Positions 38,041-46,375 are shown, counted from the first letter of the stretch. The stretch: DNA of 64,000 nucleotides from Roseovarius nanhaiticus (GCF_900156535.1 NZ_FTNV01000001.1:1-64000), one strand, 5' to 3'. Numbers and translations: made by a program. The notes: generated by a model not told the origin, from the sequence alone.

Positions 38041-39468
38041 ATGAAGGGTTTCGACTATTTCGTGGTGCTGGCCGAAATGCGCACCGGTTCGAACCTGCTG
38101 GAATCGCATCTGAACGCCTTTCAGGGCATCGAATGCCATGGCGAGGCGTTTAACCCTGCCTTCATCGGCTATCCCAACCGCACCGAAATCCTGGGCATGA
38201 CGCAGGCAATGCGGGAAGGCGATCCGGCGCGCCTGATCGAAACCATCCGCGACGGATCTGACGGGATGGGCGGCTTTCGCCTTTTTCACAACCACGATCC
38301 GCGCGCGATCGAAATCGTGCTGAATGACCCGCGCTGCGCCAAGATCGTACTGACGCGCAACCCCGCCGAAAGCTATGTCAGCTGGAAGATCGCGCAGGAA
38401 ACGGGGCAGTGGAAACTGACCAACATCAAGCGCCGCAAGGATGCCAAGGCAACATTCGACGCCGAGGAATTCGAGCGCCATGTCGCCAACCTGCAGGCCT
38501 TCCAGATCGAGGTTCAGGCCAGCCTTCAGCGGTCGGGCCAGACCGCCTTCTACATCTCCTACGAGGACCTGAACGAGATCGAGGTTATCAACGGCCTCGC
38601 GCGCTATCTCGGCGTCGATGAGACACTCGAAGCGCTGGACGGCGCGCTCAAGATCCAGAACCCGGCGCCCCTATCGGACAAGGTCGCCAATTTCGACGAT
38701 ATGGCGCAGGCGCTGTCGGGGCTGGATCGCTTCAACCTGACCCGCACCCCCGAGTTCGAGCCGCGCCGCGGCCCCGCCGTGCCGGCGCATATCGTCGCCT
38801 ATAAGGCGCCACTGATCTATATGCCGGTCAAATCCGGGCCCGAGGCCGAAGTGATCAATTGGATGGCTGGGCTGGACGCCGTGGCACCCGAGGCGCTCTT
38901 GACCAAGATGAATCAGAAGGGCCTGCGCCAATGGATGCGGCAAGCGACCGGGCATCGCAGTTTTACCGTGATCCGTCACCCGGCGGCGCGCGCGCACGCG
39001 GCCTTTTGCCACCGTATCCTGACGCCCGGCCCAGGCTGCCTGGGCGAAATCCGCCGCATCTTGCGCAACTTTCACAAGCTGCCCATTCCCGGCGGTGGCC
39101 CGGACGCGACATATGACAGGCGCGCGCATTACCTCGCGTTTACTGCGTTCCTTGAGTTTTTGCGCGCCAACCTGCGTGGCCAGACCAGCGTGCGGGTAGA
39201 TGCAAATTGGGCGACGAAAACCGCCGTGCTGCAAGGCATGGCGCAATTCAGCCTGCCAGACGTCATCATCCGCGAAGACGAGATGCAACTGCAACTCGGC
39301 GCCCTGGCCAAACAGGTAGGGCGGCCGGGTGCAGCGCCCGTCGCAGAGGCCGCGCCGGATCAGCCCTATACGCTGGCCGAGATTTATGACGATGAAATCG
39401 AGGCGTTGATCGCCGACGTCTATCAGCGCGACTACATCATGTTCGGATGGGGTCGCTGGCAGGAATAG
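38041..39468 (+). CDS. Sulfotransferase with two tandem transferase-like domains
   Basis: A 475-residue protein. Residues 10-24 (LAEMRTGSNLLESHL) form the 5'-phosphosulfate loop of NodH-like PAPS sulfotransferases and residues 103-118 (VLTRNPAESYVSWKIA) the 3'-phosphate-binding segment. After about residue 250 a second unit follows: PLIYMPVKSGPEAEVINWM resembles a degenerate loop, and TVIRHPAARAHAAFCHRIL the second phosphate-binding helix of the Sulfotransfer_2 family. One chain may thus carry one active and one altered domain. It starts 3 bases after the GT14 gene and closes the operon from galU. Confidence 0.75.
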   Translation: MKGFDYFVVLAEMRTGSNLLESHLNAFQGIECHGEAFNPAFIGYPNRTEILGMTQAMREGDPARLIETIRDGSDGMGGFRLFHNHDPRAIEIVLNDPRCAKIVLTRNPAESYVSWKIAQETGQWKLTNIKRRKDAKATFDAEEFERHVANLQAFQIEVQASLQRSGQTAFYISYEDLNEIEVINGLARYLGVDETLEALDGALKIQNPAPLSDKVANFDDMAQALSGLDRFNLTRTPEFEPRRGPAVPAHIVAYKAPLIYMPVKSGPEAEVINWMAGLDAVAPEALLTKMNQKGLRQWMRQATGHRSFTVIRHPAARAHAAFCHRILTPGPGCLGEIRRILRNFHKLPIPGGGPDATYDRRAHYLAFTAFLEFLRANLRGQTSVRVDANWATKTAVLQGMAQFSLPDVIIREDEMQLQLGALAKQVGRPGAAPVAEAAPDQPYTLAEIYDDEIEALIADVYQRDYIMFGWGRWQE

Positions 39469-39483
39469 CCCCGCCAGCGCGCG

Positions 39484-39948
39484 TTACGCGGCAAGGATCG
39501 ATTGCGCCTCGGTGACGATCGCGTAGAGGGTCGCAGGGTCCGGATTGGCCCGCAACTTGGCGCAGAGCTGCGCATCGCGCAGCGTGCGGGAGACAAGAGC
39601 CAGCGCCTTGAGGTGTTCGACCCCGGCCTCCTTCGGCGCAAAGAGAGCGAAGGCCAGGTCAACGGGCTGACGATCTACCGCATCAAAGTTGATTGGCTGC
39701 TCAAGCAGGACCATTGCGCCCACGACCCGGTCGATATCCTCGAGCCGAGCATGCGGCAGGGCCACGCCGTGGCCTACGCCCGTTGGCCCCAACGCCTCGC
39801 GCTCCAGCAGGGCTTCGACGGCGGCATGGGCATCCACGCCATATACGGCATGTGCGATATCACCCAACTCATGCATCAGCCGTTTCTTGCTCGAGGCTGC
39901 ACTCAGCACGCGCACGGCTCCGGGTTTCAGGATCATGGGAATGTCCAT
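39484..39948 (-). CDS. ptsN: Nitrogen-regulatory PTS protein EIIA-Ntr
   Basis: A 154-residue PTS EIIA of the fructose/Ntr type. His66 in GVGHGVALPHARLED is the phosphorylation site. In alphaproteobacteria PtsN, phosphorylated through PtsP and NPr, controls potassium transport, (p)ppGpp and other responses. It follows hpf by 45 bases on the same strand, the usual order in proteobacteria. It is convergent with the sulfotransferase gene, 15 bases between stops. Confidence 0.94.
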   Translation of the reverse strand: MDIPMILKPGAVRVLSAASSKKRLMHELGDIAHAVYGVDAHAAVEALLEREALGPTGVGHGVALPHARLEDIDRVVGAMVLLEQPINFDAVDRQPVDLAFALFAPKEAGVEHLKALALVSRTLRDAQLCAKLRANPDPATLYAIVTEAQSILAA

Positions 39949-39993
39949 TCACTGCTCCGCCAGCCAGCGCCATTATGGCCGCCAGGCCCGATT

Positions 39994-40557
39994 TTACGGA
40001 TCGATCCACCCTATATTGCCGTCGTCGCGGCGGTAGACCACGTTCAATCCGCTTTTTGCCTCGTTTCGAAACACCAGGACCGGCGCGCCAGCCAGCTCCA
40101 TCTGCATCACGGCCTCTCCGACGGAAAGGGACGGGATCTGCGCCTCCATTTCGGCGACGATGATGGGCTGAAGGCTATCGGGCTCCGATTCCCCTGCTTC
40201 TGTTTCAGAGGCGAGGATATACGAGGAACCCCCGAAGAGTTCAACAGGCTGCGCGCGCTCCTTGTGATGGTCTTTCAACCGGCGCTTGTAGCGGCGCAAC
40301 TGCTTTTCCATCTTCTCGCAGGACGCATCGAAGGCGGCGTAGATTTCATGCGCCTTGCCGGTCGCCTGCGCCGTCAAGCCGGTCGAAAGATGCACGATCA
40401 CTTCACAGGCAAATTCGCTGGCACTTTTGGAAAAGACGACAGTCGCATTGGTCGGACGCTCGGCGTATTTCGCAACGGCCTCGCCCAGTTCGGTCCGCAC
40501 ATGGGTCTGCAGGGCTTCGCCGATGTCGATTTGCTTGCCAGTGATTTGATAGCGCAT
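39994..40557 (-). CDS. hpf: Ribosome hibernation-promoting factor, long form
   Basis: A 187-residue long HPF. The N-terminal S30AE domain (MRYQITGKQIDIGEALQTHV through about residue 105) binds the 30S subunit; a short linker is followed by the dimerisation domain (about 130-187: AQIPSLSVGEAVMQMEL, FRNEAKSGLNVVYRRDDG) that makes 100S ribosome dimers. It sits between lptB and ptsN. In many proteobacteria rpoN lies between lptB and hpf; here it does not. Confidence 0.95.
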   Translation of the reverse strand: MRYQITGKQIDIGEALQTHVRTELGEAVAKYAERPTNATVVFSKSASEFACEVIVHLSTGLTAQATGKAHEIYAAFDASCEKMEKQLRRYKRRLKDHHKERAQPVELFGGSSYILASETEAGESEPDSLQPIIVAEMEAQIPSLSVGEAVMQMELAGAPVLVFRNEAKSGLNVVYRRDDGNIGWIDP

Positions 40558-40712
40558 GGTCTCTCCTTCAAAAGGCGCACCCAGTCCGGCCCAAAGCGGT
40601 CATATGCCCCCTGGACGGTTGGAAAGGGCTGCTGAAAACAGATATTTCGTTAACGATTTCAACGCCAACTCAGAGCTCGGACGGCGTATGTCACTCAGAA
40701 ACATCATACCTT

Positions 40713-40742
40713 AATTGACGCCCTTTCGACGGCGCTTGTCAA
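40713..40742 (-). promoter_or_regulatory. Possible hpf promoter
   Basis: On the minus strand a perfect TTGACA (40737-40742) is followed after 18 bases by TCAATT (40713-40718), a moderate -10. It lies about 160 bases before the hpf start, inside the 225-base space after lptB. Stress-type sigma sites were not recognised. Confidence 0.35.
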
Positions 40743-40782
40743 TGAAGATCGCAGGCGCACTGGCGGAATCCGCCGCGCTATT

Positions 40783-41550
40783 TCACGAAATGCGAAAGTT
40801 CTCGCCCAGGTAGACGCGGCGCACGTTCTCGTTGCCCACCACTTCTTCGGGGGTGCCGGACATCAGCACCTTGCCGTCATGCAGGATATAGGCGCGGTCC
40901 ACGATCTCGAGCGTTTCGCGGACGTTGTGATCCGTGATCAGCACGCCGATGCCGCGCTTTTTCAGGTCGGCGACAAGGTGCCGGATATCGCCCACGCTGA
41001 TCGGATCCACCCCGGCAAAGGGTTCGTCCAGCAGAAGGTATTTGGGATTTGCGGCCAGGCAGCGCGCAATTTCCACGCGGCGCCGCTCACCGCCCGACAG
41101 GGCCAGCGCTGGCGCGCGGCGCAGATGCTCGACCGAGAACTCGGCCAAAAGCTCTTCCAGACGCTCGCGACGGGTATGCGCGTCACGGGTCGAGATATCG
41201 AGGATCGCCATGATATTGTCTTCGACCGACAGGCCGCGAAAGATCGACATCTCCTGTGGCAGATACCCGACGCCCATCTTGGCACGCCGGTACATCGGCA
41301 GGTTGGTCACATCGCGCCCGTCGATCATCACGTGGCCGCCTTCGGGATAGACGAGGCCTGCGATGGCGTAGAACGTGGTTGTCTTGCCCGAACCGTTCGG
41401 CCCCAACAGCGCGGCCACCTCGCCCTGGCGCAGGTGCAGCGACACGTCGCGGATAACGGTGCGCTTCTTGTAGCTTTTGCGCAGATTGCGCACGCTTAGC
41501 CCGCCATCCTCGGCGTTGCCGCCCTCGATATGCAGATCGGGCCGGTTCAC
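40783..41550 (-). CDS. lptB: LPS export ABC transporter ATPase LptB
   Basis: A 255-residue ABC ATPase with Walker A GPNGSGKTT (about 50-58), signature LALSGGERRRVEIAR, Walker B YLLLDEPFAGVDPIS and the H-loop LITDHNVRETL. It drives LPS extraction with LptF/LptG, which are not in this window. It begins inside the end of lptA (4-base ATGA overlap), so lptC-lptA-lptB are translationally coupled. Confidence 0.96.
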   Translation of the reverse strand: MNRPDLHIEGGNAEDGGLSVRNLRKSYKKRTVIRDVSLHLRQGEVAALLGPNGSGKTTTFYAIAGLVYPEGGHVMIDGRDVTNLPMYRRAKMGVGYLPQEMSIFRGLSVEDNIMAILDISTRDAHTRRERLEELLAEFSVEHLRRAPALALSGGERRRVEIARCLAANPKYLLLDEPFAGVDPISVGDIRHLVADLKKRGIGVLITDHNVRETLEIVDRAYILHDGKVLMSGTPEEVVGNENVRRVYLGENFRIS

Positions 41551-42050
41551 TGGCGCGCCTCGGGTTGCAGAACGGTGCTCACACTGCCGTTCATGCGTGC
41601 AGTCCCGGCGACGGTATCCACGCTCATCCGGTCGGCGGTCAGCGCCGCGGGGCCTTGCACCAAGAGGACATCGCCCGCCATCTCGATCATGCCGGTCTGC
41701 ACATCGTAATCCGCGCCGGCGGCTTCGGCGGCATCCTCGCCACTGACAAGGGTCACGCCGCCCGATGCCTCGAGCCGGGCGATCCCGGTGCCATCCGCAA
41801 GATAAACCACCAGAACGCGCGGCGCCGACAGCCGCATTTGACCCTGACCGACAACCACGTTCCCGGTAAAGATCGCCGTTCCGTCATTCTGGTTCACGTC
41901 AAGGTTCTGCGCCGTGACTTCGACCGGCAGGTCGCTGTCCTCGGCGGCACTGCCAAAGGCCACCTGCATGCCCTGCGCAAGGGACGCCGTGCCGAACGCC
42001 ATCATGATCAGCAGTATCATGGCCTGAATAATGCGTGGCACGGTCGTCAT
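41547..42050 (-). CDS. lptA: LPS transport periplasmic protein LptA
   Basis: A 167-residue exported protein with a signal peptide (TVPRIIQAMILLIMMAFGTA, cleavage near SLAQG) and an OstA-like domain (VEVTAQNLDVNQNDGTAIFT, GNVVVGQGQMRLSAPRVLVV) that forms the periplasmic bridge for LPS. It overlaps lptC by 4 bases upstream and lptB by 4 bases downstream. Confidence 0.93.
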   Translation of the reverse strand: MTTVPRIIQAMILLIMMAFGTASLAQGMQVAFGSAAEDSDLPVEVTAQNLDVNQNDGTAIFTGNVVVGQGQMRLSAPRVLVVYLADGTGIARLEASGGVTLVSGEDAAEAAGADYDVQTGMIEMAGDVLLVQGPAALTADRMSVDTVAGTARMNGSVSTVLQPEARQ

Positions 42051-42691
42051 TCCTTCGACTTTGGGGGGTTGTACACCAGCTTGACCCCGTCCGTGAACTG
42101 CAAATTCGCGGCGCCTGTCTCGGGGTCCGAAGTCAGGATCATTCGGCCCGCATCCAGCGCACCGGCTGGCCCGGTGCCGGTGATGGGCCCGGGCGTTTCG
42201 GCAAAGAGCGTGTCGAAGCGCGTGTCGATCGCATCGGTCCTGATGTCATAGCCGGTGGTCGTGATCACTTGCACGTCACCCTCCAGCCGAGCGGTCTTGC
42301 GGATCTGGCTCGCCTGCCCGCGCTGCCCGGTGATATCGACGACGCCTCCGCCATTAAGCCGCAAGGATGCCTTCGCTGTCTCTGCCAGCACCAATTCGCG
42401 ATCCTCGGGGTCGGGCCGAACCGAGGCGGCACGAAACAGGATCTGCTCGCCGCCCGACGCGACGCCGGCAAAGCTGGGATTGGTCACCCCCTGATCATGT
42501 GCCCGCTGCGCCAGATCGACCTCCGCAAACGGAATCGTATCGCTGATATCGGCCTTGCGCGAAATCAGGAACACGGTCGACAACAGGCCCAGCGCGACAA
42601 GCGGCAGGATGATCTTGGCCCAGTTGACCAGACGCGTGTGAAGATTGTCGCCCCGGCGGATCAATGTGAAAAGATGTCCTGTTCGGGCCAA
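42047..42691 (-). CDS. lptC: LPS export protein LptC
   Basis: A 214-residue protein with one N-terminal membrane span (IILPLVALGLLSTVFLIS, about residues 27-44) and a periplasmic beta-jellyroll with the ITGQRGQASQ and GYDIRTDAIDTRFD strands of LptC. The ATG at 42691 lies inside the last 31 bases of rnd; a TTG nine codons later (before IRRGDNLHTR) would avoid most of that overlap and is an alternative start. It links LptB2FG to LptA. Confidence 0.88.
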   Translation of the reverse strand: MARTGHLFTLIRRGDNLHTRLVNWAKIILPLVALGLLSTVFLISRKADISDTIPFAEVDLAQRAHDQGVTNPSFAGVASGGEQILFRAASVRPDPEDRELVLAETAKASLRLNGGGVVDITGQRGQASQIRKTARLEGDVQVITTTGYDIRTDAIDTRFDTLFAETPGPITGTGPAGALDAGRMILTSDPETGAANLQFTDGVKLVYNPPKSKE

Positions 42692-43272
42692 CCAGCCAGA
42701 TCGAGTGCGGCACGCGTCGGCAGGAAATCAAAGCAGGCCTGCGCCAGCTCCATCCGCCCCTCGCGCTCCAGCCGCTTGTTCAGCGCGTCGCGCAGGCGGT
42801 GCAGGTAAAGAACGTCCGACGCCGCATAATCCAGCTGCGCCTCGGTCAGTTGCGGCGCGCCCCAATCGCTGCTTTGCTGATGCTTCGAGATATCGACATT
42901 CAGCAACTCGGACAGCAGGTATTTCAGGCCATGCCGGTCCGTATAGGTGCGGATCAGCTTGCTGGCGATCTTGGTGCAATAGACCGGTGCGGTAACGGCG
43001 CCGAACGCATTTTGCATCGCGGCAATGTCGAAGCGGCCAAAGTGAAAGAGCTTGAGTACGTCGGGGTTGGTCAGCATCGCGCAAAGGTTCGGTGCCTCGG
43101 TCTGCCCCTTGGCCACTTGCACGAGATGCGCGTTGCCATCGCCACCCGACATCTGGATCACACACAGACGATCCCGATGCGGGTTCAGACCCATCGTTTC
43201 GCAATCGATGGCCACCACAGGGCCCAGGTCCAGCCCGTCTGGCAAATCGCCCTGGTAGAGGGTGTTGGTCAT
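42661..43272 (-). CDS. rnd: Ribonuclease D-like 3'-5' exonuclease
   Basis: A 203-residue DEDDy exonuclease: VVAIDCETMGLNPHRDRLCV gives the first Asp-Glu pair, LFHFGRFDIAAMQ the second Asp, and LDYAASDVLYLHRL the last Tyr/Asp. The HRDC domains of full-length RNase D (about 380 residues) are missing, so this is the short alphaproteobacterial form. Activity on tRNA or small RNAs is expected. It leads the lpt operon and overlaps lptC. Confidence 0.9.
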   Translation of the reverse strand: MTNTLYQGDLPDGLDLGPVVAIDCETMGLNPHRDRLCVIQMSGGDGNAHLVQVAKGQTEAPNLCAMLTNPDVLKLFHFGRFDIAAMQNAFGAVTAPVYCTKIASKLIRTYTDRHGLKYLLSELLNVDISKHQQSSDWGAPQLTEAQLDYAASDVLYLHRLRDALNKRLEREGRMELAQACFDFLPTRAALDLAGWPEQDIFSH

Positions 43273-43404
43273 GCCTGTCTCCTATTCGCGTTTGCCACGG
43301 GGATATATAGGATCGGGCAGGCGGGCCACCAATATCTGGCGCCAAGCGGCGACCGGACGCCGAAATCCACACGGATTTCTGCCGGGAAAGCGCACGCTTT
43401 CCCC

Positions 43405-43827
43405 TTACCCCTCGCCTTCCACCTTGCCGCGCAGGGCTTTTTTCTCGCCCTGTACCTTCTTGGCCTTCAGGCGGCGCTTCTTGGACCCCAGCGTTGGCCG
43501 CGTCGGGATGCGTTTTTTGGGCTTTTCGCTCGCCTTGCGGATCAGCTCGATCAGGCGATCCCGCGCGATGTCGCGATTGCGGGCCTGATGGCGCGTCTCG
43601 TCGCACTGGATGATCAGCGTGCCGTCGGTCGTCCAGCGCCGCCCGGCCAGTCGCCGGAGCCGCCGCTTGACCGGATCGGGCAGGTTGGGCGAGCGCTCGG
43701 CCTCAAAGCGCAGTTCGACCGCGCTGGAGGTTTTGTTGACGTTCTGCCCGCCCGGCCCGCTGGCGCGCACGAACTGCTCGGTCAGCTCCCAATCCTCGAT
43801 GGCGATGGTGTCGGTGATGCGCAACAT
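43405..43827 (-). CDS. arfB: Alternative ribosome-rescue factor ArfB (YaeJ)
   Basis: A 140-residue protein with the catalytic GGQ in RASGPGGQNVNKTSSAVE and a basic, flexible C-terminal tail (KPKKRIPTRPTLGSKKRR and following Lys-rich stretch) that enters the empty mRNA channel. It releases peptides from stalled ribosomes as a back-up to tmRNA. The ATG at 43827 is chosen over a TTG three codons upstream. It lies just downstream of a short-ORF/terminator unit (43860-44081), which might affect its transcription. Confidence 0.93.
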   Translation of the reverse strand: MLRITDTIAIEDWELTEQFVRASGPGGQNVNKTSSAVELRFEAERSPNLPDPVKRRLRRLAGRRWTTDGTLIIQCDETRHQARNRDIARDRLIELIRKASEKPKKRIPTRPTLGSKKRRLKAKKVQGEKKALRGKVEGEG

Positions 43828-43859
43828 GAGGACCAATCTAGTGCCGCACCAGGCAAATC

Positions 43860-43890
43860 GAAAGGGCCGCCTCGGTAGCGAGACGGCCCT
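43860..43890 (-). terminator. Hairpin terminator of the short-ORF unit
   Basis: On the minus strand AGGGCCG (43884-43890, read in reverse) pairs with CGGCCCT (43863-43869), with additional TCTC/GAGG pairing inside, followed by TTTC. It lies 71 bases after the 18-codon ORF and 33 bases before arfB, so it would end the short transcript or attenuate reading into arfB. Confidence 0.65.
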
Positions 43891-43960
43891 CTAGAGCTTT
43901 TCGGAGGCGGGCCGGTTAGGTGGCACACCAATTCAGGTTCTCAGTTACCCAAGGGCTGCC

Positions 43961-44017
43961 TCAGGCACAGGTCTCCAAAACTGTTCCGACACCTCGCTCC
44001 AATACCTCTGTAGACAC
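43961..44017 (-). CDS. Putative 18-residue small protein or leader peptide
   Basis: GTG start at 44017 and TGA at 43961 encode an 18-residue peptide, STEVLERGVGTVLETCA after the initiator. The start is preceded by AAAGGAGGTGGTCCA, the closest match to an ideal anti-16S Shine-Dalgarno that I saw in the window, with normal spacing. A TTGACA element lies upstream and a hairpin terminator downstream, so it is a self-contained unit of about 190 bases. I do not recognise the peptide. It may be a small protein, a leader peptide for arfB, or an incidental reading frame in an sRNA. Confidence 0.45.
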   Translation of the reverse strand: MSTEVLERGVGTVLETCA

Positions 44018-44051
44018 TGGACCACCTCCTTTCAGTTGTTGAAATCTAGAG

Positions 44052-44081
44052 GTAGCCTGACACAGTTTTCGCGCATGTCAA
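44052..44081 (-). promoter_or_regulatory. Candidate promoter of the short-ORF unit
   Basis: A perfect TTGACA on the minus strand (44076-44081) is followed after 18 bases by GGCTAC (44052-44057). The -10 is weak by E. coli standards. It lies about 35 bases before the 18-codon ORF and 64 bases past the mepA stop. Confidence 0.45.
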
Positions 44082-44144
44082 AACAAAATGCAGTGGTTCA
44101 GTAACGTTTCGCTACGTCATGTTGCGGGTGTGTGAGCGGGACGC

Positions 44145-45041
44145 CTATTGCGATTGCAAGACACCGACGCATTGCTGCGGCAAATCGGCCATTGTCAGCT
44201 CGCGCTTCGGCTTGGGCTTGGGCGCGTTCGGATCACGCGGCTTGGGCGGCGGCGGGTTGAGAATATTGTTCACCCATTCCTGCGCATCGGCGCAGCCGTC
44301 GCCGGCCGGGATCGGATCCTGGTTGATGCAGCCCGACGCGCCGGACGGACAGGCAAGGCGTACATGCATGTGGTAGTGATGCCCCCACCACGGGCGCACC
44401 TTGCGCAGCCAGTCGCGATTGCCGGTCTCGTCCTTGCACATCTGCACTTTAGCGCCGGGGAATATAAAGATCCGCGCGACACGCGGATCGCTGGCCGCCG
44501 CCTTGACCAGCTCGTGCTGGCCACGCGTCCAGCCCGAATTGACATAGGCGCCATTCGCCCGCCGCATCGACGTGGCCGACAGGTTTTCACGCTCGCGAAT
44601 ACTCAGGTCGAGGCGGCTGGGCTGCATCAACCAGACATCCGCATCGAGGCCAAGCTGGTGCGAGCGGTGCCCGCTCAGCATCGGGCCGCCGCGCGGCTGA
44701 CTGAGGTCCCCCACGTAAAGACCCGGCCAACCCGCCCTTTGCCGCATCTGGCCCGACAGGTCCGCGATGAAATCGATTAGCTGAGGGTGCCCCCAGTTGC
44801 GATTGCGGCTGAGGCGCATCGCCTGCCATGTCGGCCCGGTTTGCGGCAGCTGCACACCGCCCGCGATACAGCCCTTGGCATAGCTGCCGAAGGGCGCCGC
44901 GCCTTGGCGCGAGCCCACCTTGGCCGCGCCAAAGAACTGCTTGGCCTCCTTGCCCTGCATGCTGGCGGGCACGCCTTGGGCAAAGGCAGGCAGGGCCGCG
45001 AGGCCGAGTATGACGGCGAGGAATTTCAGAACACTGGTCAT
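44145..45041 (-). CDS. mepA: Penicillin-insensitive murein endopeptidase MepA
   Basis: A 298-residue periplasmic LAS-type metallopeptidase that cuts peptidoglycan cross-links. A signal peptide (TSVLKFLAVILGLAALPAFA) is followed by the family blocks WGHPQLIDFI, MLSGHRSHQLGLDADVWL (zinc His and Asp) and WWGHHYHMHVRLACP (zinc HxH), plus conserved Cys residues of M74 enzymes. Its start overlaps the stop of the MFS gene by 4 bases, so they are co-translated. Confidence 0.94.
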   Translation of the reverse strand: MTSVLKFLAVILGLAALPAFAQGVPASMQGKEAKQFFGAAKVGSRQGAAPFGSYAKGCIAGGVQLPQTGPTWQAMRLSRNRNWGHPQLIDFIADLSGQMRQRAGWPGLYVGDLSQPRGGPMLSGHRSHQLGLDADVWLMQPSRLDLSIRERENLSATSMRRANGAYVNSGWTRGQHELVKAAASDPRVARIFIFPGAKVQMCKDETGNRDWLRKVRPWWGHHYHMHVRLACPSGASGCINQDPIPAGDGCADAQEWVNNILNPPPPKPRDPNAPKPKPKRELTMADLPQQCVGVLQSQ

Positions 45042-46375
45042 GCGGGTCCGTCTCCTTGGGGTTTCACCCAGAGTAGCAGGAGGAACCCCAAGGCGAAAAG
45101 CCCGATCAGCGGACTGACACCGATTTGCTGGCTGCCCGACAGCGTTGTCGCCACCCCGATCAGCGACGGCGCGATAAAGGCGGTTGCCTTGCCGGCCAAC
45201 CCGTAAAGGCCAAAGGACTGTGCCATCTGCCCTTGCCGTGCCTGCCGCACCATCATCGACCGGCTGGCCGATTGCAGCACTCCGCCCGCCGCCCCTATCA
45301 GGATGCCGCAGCCGTAAAACAGGATGTCGGGCAGGGCCGAGCCGGGCTGCACTGCGATGCCGTAAACCGACCCGCGCGAGATGGTGGCGATCGAAATGGC
45401 AACGCAGAGCAGCACCAGAATTGCACCCATGATCACCGCCTTGGGGCCGAACCGGTCATCCGCATGTCCGCCAAGCGCGGCAAACACCGCGCCCGAGATC
45501 AGCGCGAGGATGCCGAAGACACCGACATCGACGACGCTCCAGCCCAAAACGCCCGAAGCATAGATGCCACCAAAGAAATACATCCCGTTTAGCGCATCGC
45601 GGTAGAACATCGACGCGCCCAGATATGAGAACATCGAGGGCGTCTGCGGCAGCGCGCGAATGGTGCTCAGAACTTCGGCCAACGCGCGGCGCACGGCACC
45701 GGCGCCCTGCCGCTTGGGGCGCGGATCGCGCACCCACAGGAAAAACGGGGTCATGAAGAGGGTATACCACAGCCCCGTCAGTGGCCCGACAAAGCGCGTG
45801 CCCTCGCGCGCCTCGGCGTCGAGGCCCAGCGCCGGCTCAAGCCCGATCAGAGTGCGCCCCGTCTCGGCGCCTTCGGCAAAAAAGAGCAGCATGATAACCA
45901 GCGCGACGAGCCCGCCCAAATACCCAAACGCCCAGCCATTGCCGGAGATACGCCCGATCTCGTCCGGTCGGCCCAGATCCGGCAGCATGGAATTGGTAAA
46001 GATCGTGGCGAACTCCATCCCGATCATGCCGATCACGAAAAACCCAAGGATCAGGACGAGGTTCACATCCCCCGGCACCGCCCACCAGATGCCAAAAGCG
46101 CCCACTACATACATGGCGGAAAATCCCCAGATCCAGCGCAGACGCGCGCCCGAATGATCCGCCATCGCCCCCAGCACCGGCGCGCCCAGCGCGATGATGA
46201 CGCCGCCCGCCGCGATGCCGAAGGCCCAGACCGATTGCGCCCGCGCGCCATCACCGATCAGCTCGTTCATATAGGGCGCAAAGATGAAGGTGATCAGCAG
46301 CGTATTGTAGGGCTGGCTGGCCCAGTCGAAGAAGAACCAGCCCCAGATGCGGCGGCGTTTGCTGATGGCTGTCAT
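45038..46375 (-). CDS. UMF1-type MFS transporter
   Basis: A 445-residue membrane protein with about twelve hydrophobic segments, starting RRRIWGWFFFDWASQPYNTL. The FDWANxPY-like motif is the signature of the UMF1/Atg22 branch of the major facilitator superfamily, and MADHSGARLRW corresponds to the loop 2-3 motif. Substrates of the bacterial members are unknown; export or recycling of wall fragments or amino acids could be guessed from coupling to mepA. The ATG at 46375 avoids a 24-residue upstream stretch of unlikely composition. Confidence 0.88.
   Translation of the reverse strand: MTAISKRRRIWGWFFFDWASQPYNTLLITFIFAPYMNELIGDGARAQSVWAFGIAAGGVIIALGAPVLGAMADHSGARLRWIWGFSAMYVVGAFGIWWAVPGDVNLVLILGFFVIGMIGMEFATIFTNSMLPDLGRPDEIGRISGNGWAFGYLGGLVALVIMLLFFAEGAETGRTLIGLEPALGLDAEAREGTRFVGPLTGLWYTLFMTPFFLWVRDPRPKRQGAGAVRRALAEVLSTIRALPQTPSMFSYLGASMFYRDALNGMYFFGGIYASGVLGWSVVDVGVFGILALISGAVFAALGGHADDRFGPKAVIMGAILVLLCVAISIATISRGSVYGIAVQPGSALPDILFYGCGILIGAAGGVLQSASRSMMVRQARQGQMAQSFGLYGLAGKATAFIAPSLIGVATTLSGSQQIGVSPLIGLFALGFLLLLWVKPQGDGPA

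Noticed and set aside
43961..44017. A second cuckoo RNA, because the plus strand reads CCACCTCCTTTC here
   Set aside because: No stem encloses this string, it differs from CCTCCTCCC, and it is simply the complement of the short ORF's Shine-Dalgarno.
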